From NCBI GenBank assembly GCA_005880175.1, contig VBJR01000228.1, positions 1-14,773 on the forward strand: DNA of 14,773 nt, given 5' to 3'. Below the pieces are notes generated by a model that saw only the letters and a program-made list of their open reading frames with translations, was not told the origin of the DNA and ran no database searches. Below are positions 8,609-14,773 of the stretch, one piece after another. The stretch's first letter is position 1; every line of letters begins with the position of its first letter. This DNA comes from Chloroflexota bacterium. GTDB lineage: Bacteria > Chloroflexota > Dormibacteria > Dormibacterales > Dormibacteraceae. A program made the position numbers and the translations under genes.

Positions 8609-10052
8609 GCCGGGCCCGGGCTGCCGGGTCGAACGGGTAGATCGCCAGCGCGCGCCGGTACGCGGCCTTCGCGGCCACGTGGTTCCCGGCGCGCGCCTGG
8701 GCATCGCCCAGCGCCACGTACGTCGCGGGGCTGGGGTCGCCCAGCTCGGCGGCGCGCCGCAGCCCCGCCAGGTCGCCCCGGGCGGCCCAGTAGGCCGGCT
8801 GCAGCGGATCCAGGGCGGCGGCCCGCTGCGGCTGCCCCAGGTAGTAGAGGAGGTCGGCCACCTGCGCCGGCACCGCCAGCGCCAGGCCCACGATCACCGC
8901 GCCGATCGCCAGCGCGACCCTCCCCGCACGTGGGTGAGGCACGTCGGCCACGACCCGGCGCGGAGGACCACCCGCCACGCACCCCGCCAGCAGCCAGAAC
9001 GCGGCCGTCACCGGCGCCCAGTCGAAGTTGACCAGCGACCACGCCAGGTACGCCGCCGCCGCCCCCGCCACGCCGGCGACGCCCGGCTCAGCGCGCCGCC
9101 GCCACACCACCAGCCACCAGGCCCCGAACAGCCACACTCCCGCCGCCAGGCCGAGCACGCCCTGCGAGGCCGCCAGGTCGAGCGGCATCGAGTGGGCCCG
9201 GTCGAAGTTGTGGCCGGGCGCCCAGTCGCCGCTCTGGTGGCGGCCGAAGACCAGGCCCATCGTGTCCTCGCCCCAGCCGGCGAGCGGCCGCTCGGCGATG
9301 ACCGCCACCGAGTCCCGCCACACCTCGGGGCGCGCCTCCCCGGTGTCGCCGTTCAGGCCGCGCAGCGGCGTCAGCGCGATCGCGCCGGCCGCCAGCGCGA
9401 GCACGGCGGCGCCGGTGGCGAGGACCAGCCACAGCCGCCTCCGCGGCACCAGGAAGGCCACCAGGACGGCCAGGCCGAGCACCGCGCCCAGCCAGCCGCT
9501 CCGCGAGGTGCTGGCCACCAGGCCGGCCCCCAGGAGGGCCGCCAGGGCCACCCAGGCCCGCCTGGCGGCCGGGGTCGCGGTCCGCGCCCGGTCGGCGGCC
9601 AGCGGCAGCGCCATGGCCAGCAGGGCGCCCAGGAGGTTGGCGTTGCCCAGGTTCCCGTCGGGCCGGGGCAGGGCGTGCGTGGCCGCCTGGTACAGCGTCT
9701 CGACGGAGGCCACGCCGCAGCCGAGCAGGAAGGCGGCGACGGTCCGCCGGCGCTCGCCGAGCCAGGCCGCGCCGCACAGCAGACCCAGGTACGCCAGCCG
9801 CACGGGGAGCGACTCGTAGCGGCCGTACGCGCCGGCCAGGCTGACCGCCGGGGCGACGCTCAGCGCGGCGGCGAGGACCGCCGCCGCGGCCGCCGCCAGG
9901 ACGGGCCAGCGCAGGACGCCGAGGGAGCGCCGGCCGGCCACGAGGCCCGCTCCGGCGAGGACGCCGGCGCCGGCCAGCGCGAGAGAAACGCGCGGGAGGA
10001 CATAAGCGTCGACCGAAATGGGTATGAAGAGAGTCGGCAGCACGGCCGCCAC
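8577..10052 (-). CDS. O-antigen ligase/polymerase-like membrane protein with C-terminal TPR segment
   Basis: This polytopic membrane protein has 491 residues and about ten or more hydrophobic segments. It matches the O-antigen ligase (WaaL/Wzy_C) superfamily, which joins or polymerises lipid-linked glycans on the outer face of the membrane. Family signs are STSRSGWLGA (181-190) and the large loop beginning RPEVWRDSVAVIAERPLAGWG (241-261). The loop continues with PGHNFDRAHSMPLDLAASQG (279-298), whose conserved H and R are present. After the last helix, residues about 410-485 form short TPR-like helices (TYVALGDAQARAGNHVAAKAAYRRALAIYPFDP). No glycosyltransferase genes are nearby, so the glycan is unknown. 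GTG 10052 is chosen; the frame stays open upstream with only CTG codons, and no ribosome-binding site stands out. It is divergent from clpC. Confidence 0.85.
   Translation of the reverse strand: MAAVLPTLFIPISVDAYVLPRVSLALAGAGVLAGAGLVAGRRSLGVLRWPVLAAAAAAVLAAALSVAPAVSLAGAYGRYESLPVRLAYLGLLCGAAWLGERRRTVAAFLLGCGVASVETLYQAATHALPRPDGNLGNANLLGALLAMALPLAADRARTATPAARRAWVALAALLGAGLVASTSRSGWLGAVLGLAVLVAFLVPRRRLWLVLATGAAVLALAAGAIALTPLRGLNGDTGEARPEVWRDSVAVIAERPLAGWGEDTMGLVFGRHQSGDWAPGHNFDRAHSMPLDLAASQGVLGLAAGVWLFGAWWLVVWRRRAEPGVAGVAGAAAAYLAWSLVNFDWAPVTAAFWLLAGCVAGGPPRRVVADVPHPRAGRVALAIGAVIVGLALAVPAQVADLLYYLGQPQRAAALDPLQPAYWAARGDLAGLRRAAELGDPSPATYVALGDAQARAGNHVAAKAAYRRALAIYPFDPAARARLSESRTAASG
8595..8613. 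terminator. GC hairpin spanning the S1 stop codon in the convergent overlap
   Basis: CCGGCTC (8595-8601) pairs perfectly with GAGCCGG (8607-8613) around a TCGCT loop; the S1 TGA stop straddles loop and stem. A palindrome CCGGGCCCGG (8610-8619) overlaps the right arm. No T run follows on either strand. The position between converging genes suggests a bidirectional stop or mRNA 3'-end structure (inferred). Confidence 0.4.
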
Positions 10053-10227
10053 GGTGGCGGGTAGCCACCGGGCGATGCGGGCCAGGCGGGTCAGAGACGC
10101 GCAATCGTCGTAGAAATTCCGGGCCAGGATGGGGCGTTATAGTAGGTGGCGGGGGCCTGACCGGAGGTCCCTGACCCTGGATTGAGGAGGTGCCCGTCCA
10201 ACCAGTCCGGCAGGAGGAAGCCGAATT
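10053..10227 (+). promoter_or_regulatory. Divergent region and clpC leader
   Basis: These 175 bp separate the O-antigen ligase start from the clpC start. TATAGT (10138-10143) is a good -10 hexamer in a relatively AT-rich patch; upstream, TAGAAATTCC holds no recognisable -35. The leader would be about 78 nt. It ends in AGGAGG (10212-10217), 10 nt before the TTG. Another GAGGAGG lies at about 10183-10189 and a direct repeat CCTGACC at 10156-10162 and 10170-10176. No CtsR-type operator or CIRCE element was recognised. No clear promoter for the minus-strand gene was found. Confidence 0.4.
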
Positions 10228-12637
<2,410 letters not shown>

Positions 12638-12651
<14 letters not shown>

Positions 12652-14062
12652 GTAGCTCGAGAGAGCCCTGGCGCGCACGCGCCGCCCGGCGGCGGCGCGT
12701 GCGCAGCTCCAGCGCCACGGTGACCACCTCGTTGACCCGGCGCTCGTAGTCGGCCACCGAGGCCCCCGCGACGGCCGCGAACACCTCGCGGGCCGCCGTC
12801 TCCAGCTGGTACCAGGTGTCGCCGCGGCGCTCCAGGAACAGCGGGTGCCGGGTGTTGATGACGATCACCCGGACGCCGTCCTCCTCGACGGTCTGGCTGC
12901 GCACCGCCCGGTCCAGCGGCCGCAGCGCGATCCGGCCGAAGCCAGGCTGCCGGCGCACGTGCTCCGGCATCGCCAGCTCCTGCTGCGAGGTGGGGACCCG
13001 GGTCCGCGGCGGCCGCGCCGGCTCGAAGCCGGTCACCGGCGCCTCGCTCTCGACCATCCGCAGGGCCCGGCCGAGCAGCTTGCGCACCTGCTCGGCCGCG
13101 CGGGCGGCGCTGGCCGGGGGCCGCGCCCGGTCCTCCCGCGACAGCCGGCGCACGATGGGCTCGAGGACCCGGTGCAGCTGGTCCTCGACCTCCAGCCAGG
13201 CCTCGCCGTCGCGGTCGAAGTCGCTCTTGTTCATGGTCAGCGGCACGCGCGGGATCTCGACCTCGCCGACCAGGCGCTCCAGGCCCTCGACCTGGTGGCC
13301 GAAGAGCTCGGCGCCCCCGACCCGCCGGCCCAGCCGGTAGCAGCGCAGGCCGGGCTCCAGCGCGGGCGCGTCCTCGGCCAGCACCCCGTACCAGCCGCTC
13401 GCCGGACCGCCCGCCGTGCCGACATCGAACTCGTGGCGCTCGACGGTCGGGATCGGCGCCGGGCGGAGCTGGGCGCCGTTGACGGTCAGGGCCAGCGCCT
13501 CCCGCTCCAGCAGCGGCCGGTACGTGTCGAGCAGCCGGCCGGTGACGCGCTTCACGTCCACCTTGCGGTCCACCGCCTCGATGCGGATGCGGACGTAGCC
13601 CAGCTCGCGGTCCACGCGCTTGGGGATGGGGTGGAGCTCGTACACCTTGAGGCGGCTGCGATCGCGGTAGCGCGTGTCCGAGAACTGCCAGGCGGACTCG
13701 TCGCCGGGCCGGCTGGCGTCGATGGTGAAGCCCTGGCCCAGGTGGCCGATCGCGGCCTTGCCGCCCTGCCCGTACTGGCCCAGGAGGCTGCGCCCGCGCT
13801 TGGCCGAGGCACCCCAGCGCAGGTAGCTCGCCTCGACCTCGCGCGGGCCCATGCCCTGGCCGCCAATCGTGGTGATCTGGACGAAGGCGGCCCGGATCGC
13901 GACGTCCACGCGCATCGCCCGGCCGGGCAGCCGGGAGTCCACCGAGTTGTCGATCAGCTCCAGGATTGCGTCGGCCGCCGACCGGTAGTTCGCGAACAGC
14001 GAGGCCGTGATCTCGGGCGCCAGGCGCTCGCGGACGGTGATACGTTCGGGCTCGCTCGGCAC
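12638..14062 (-). CDS. MORC/Hsp90-like GHKL ATPase domain protein
   Basis: This 474-residue protein has an N-terminal GHKL (HATPase_c_3-like) ATP-binding domain. The N box is ELIDNSVDS (35-43, with E35, D38 and N39). A G1-like box IGGQGMG (66-72) follows, then the lid motif [17 protein letters not shown] (95-111). Residues about 140-280 resemble the S5-type transducer of MORC/MutL/Hsp90-like proteins and end in [19 protein letters not shown] (276-294), a segment shared by bacterial members of this group. The C-terminal half is poorly conserved and ends Arg-rich ([11 protein letters not shown], 454-464). The Asp usual in the G1 box appears as Ile66. Bacterial MORC-like ATPases have been linked to DNA manipulation and some restriction-type systems, but the role here is unknown. 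The GTG start has no clear ribosome-binding site. It lies 34 bp downstream of a DUF4328 gene on the same strand and overlaps the end of clpC. Confidence 0.75.
12673..12704. terminator. Perfect 14-bp GC hairpin just after the clpC stop
   Basis: GCGCACGCGCCGCC (12673-12686) pairs perfectly with GGCGGCGCGTGCGC (12691-12704) around the 4-nt loop CGGC. It begins 17 nt after the displaced clpC stop codon, and lies inside the 3' end of the minus-strand GHKL gene, where it encodes the arginine-rich stretch. No T tract follows on either side. Position and stability suggest a U-less (I-shaped) terminator for clpC. Confidence 0.55.
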
Positions 14063-14096
14063 CGCGCGATGGTACCTGGGCCAGCCGCGCGGCCGG

Positions 14097-14771
14097 TCAG
14101 TAGCCCTGGACCTGGCGCTGGCTGTGGCGGTCCCGCTCGCGCCGGGTGACGCGGCGGATGATCGTGATGAGCAGGAGCCCGGCGGCGATCGTCGCCGCGT
14201 CGTTGAGGATGCCGAAGATGTCGCCGGCCGGCCGGCTGAACCGCATCAGCTGGTTGCTCAGGATCTGGAGCACGTACGCCCCGATCCAGGCCGCCCAGTA
14301 CTGCTGGACCAGCGGCCGCTCGTCGCCGAAGCTGCTCCACAGCGCGCGCAGGCACTGGTAGGGGATGACGAAGTTGGCGAACGGGATGAACCAGCCGCCC
14401 GCCGCCCACGCGGGCGACCAGCGCATGCCCTGCTCGCCCAGGGCGGGCAGGTTGCGGAAGGCTCGGTGCATCCACATCGGCACCGAGATGGCGCCGCCGA
14501 CGAGGCCGATCAGGAAGGCGATCTCGCCCAGCACGACGATGACGGCTCCGGCCACCTCGACGGGCGAGCCCGGGCCGGTGAAGAGGGCCGCGAGCAGGTC
14601 GAGGAGCTCGCCGGGTACGAAGAGCACCGCGCCGGCGCCGGCGAGCGCGATGAGCGCGACCGCGGCCGCGGCCCGGCCCTCGGGCGGAGCGTAGGGACGG
14701 GCCCAGGGCGGGCCCGGGATGGTGACGGGGTTCCACTGCCGGCCGTCCCAGTACCAGCGGCCATCGGCCGA
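14097..14771 (-). CDS. DUF4328 membrane protein with N-terminal tryptophan-rich WDG motif (5' end outside window)
   Basis: The frame is open to the right edge, so the start is not seen; a GTG at 14627 is internal. The visible N-terminus carries GRWYWDGRQWNPV, the short tryptophan motif (DUF2510-like) that often precedes membrane domains in high-GC Gram-positive-type bacteria. A first helix follows (VALIALAGAGAVLFVP), then a long hydrophobic segment (VEVAGAVIVVLGEIAFLIGLVGGA). The DUF4328 signature is WSPAWAAGGWFIPFANFVIPYQ. Two more helices precede a basic C-terminus (RRVTRRERDRHSQRQ). Its function is unknown. It probably forms one transcription unit with the GHKL ATPase gene 34 bp downstream. 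Confidence 0.85.
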   Translation of the reverse strand, partial: SADGRWYWDGRQWNPVTIPGPPWARPYAPPEGRAAAAVALIALAGAGAVLFVPGELLDLLAALFTGPGSPVEVAGAVIVVLGEIAFLIGLVGGAISVPMWMHRAFRNLPALGEQGMRWSPAWAAGGWFIPFANFVIPYQCLRALWSSFGDERPLVQQYWAAWIGAYVLQILSNQLMRFSRPAGDIFGILNDAATIAAGLLLITIIRRVTRRERDRHSQRQVQGY

Positions 14772-14773
14772 GT

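Noticed and set aside
10053..10110. An N-terminal extension of the O-antigen ligase, since the frame is open upstream.
   Set aside because: Only CTG codons are available as starts and the extra residues are not hydrophobic or family-like.

Overview
The window is about 14.8 kb of very GC-rich bacterial DNA, densely coded. Most genes start with GTG or TTG; only two of the ten genes whose start lies in the window use ATG. ClpC with a UVR-type linker, a four-domain S1 protein, a tilS-ftsH pair, a WXDG-type tryptophan-rich/DUF4328 membrane protein and a TPR-tailed O-antigen ligase together suggest a high-GC Terrabacteria-type organism (Chloroflexota, Dormibacterota or Actinomycetota-like). The phylum cannot be fixed from this sequence alone. 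No tRNA, rRNA, IS element, CRISPR array or phage gene was seen.

Layout. (1) 3-635 (+): the 3' end of a zinc-type medium-chain dehydrogenase. (2) 648-2740 (-): a two-component system, OmpR-family response regulator followed by its histidine kinase, overlapping by 37 bp. (3) 2741-2936: a divergent control region. It carries two near-identical 11-bp-period direct repeats (GTTCAT-N5-GTTCAT), one facing each gene and each ending exactly 23 nt before the chosen start codon, with a strong inverted repeat midway between them. (4) 2937-5550 (+): two tandem DedA-family membrane proteins, then tRNA(Ile)-lysidine synthetase (tilS). (5) 5547-7379 (+): ftsH, overlapping the end of tilS by 4 bp. (6) 7499-8608 (+): a ribosomal protein S1 homologue. 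(7) 8577-10052 (-): an O-antigen ligase/Wzy-like polytopic protein, convergent with and overlapping S1. (8) 10228-12655 (+): clpC, which has lost about 30 codons around the sensor-2 motif and so shifted frame. (9) 12638-14062 (-): a MORC/Hsp90-like GHKL ATPase. (10) 14097-14771 (-): a DUF4328 membrane protein running off the window.

Working together. The region combines protein quality control (FtsH, ClpC), translation (TilS, S1) and envelope functions (two-component system, two DedA proteins, O-antigen ligase). The most informative signal is the regulator/DedA intergenic region. Its architecture matches PhoB/PhoP-type activator boxes that replace the -35 element, and predicts that the regulator controls both itself and the DedA pair. 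The second notable signal is the broken clpC: either a real recent deletion or an assembly error. GC-rich hairpins without T tracts lie at all three convergent gene junctions.
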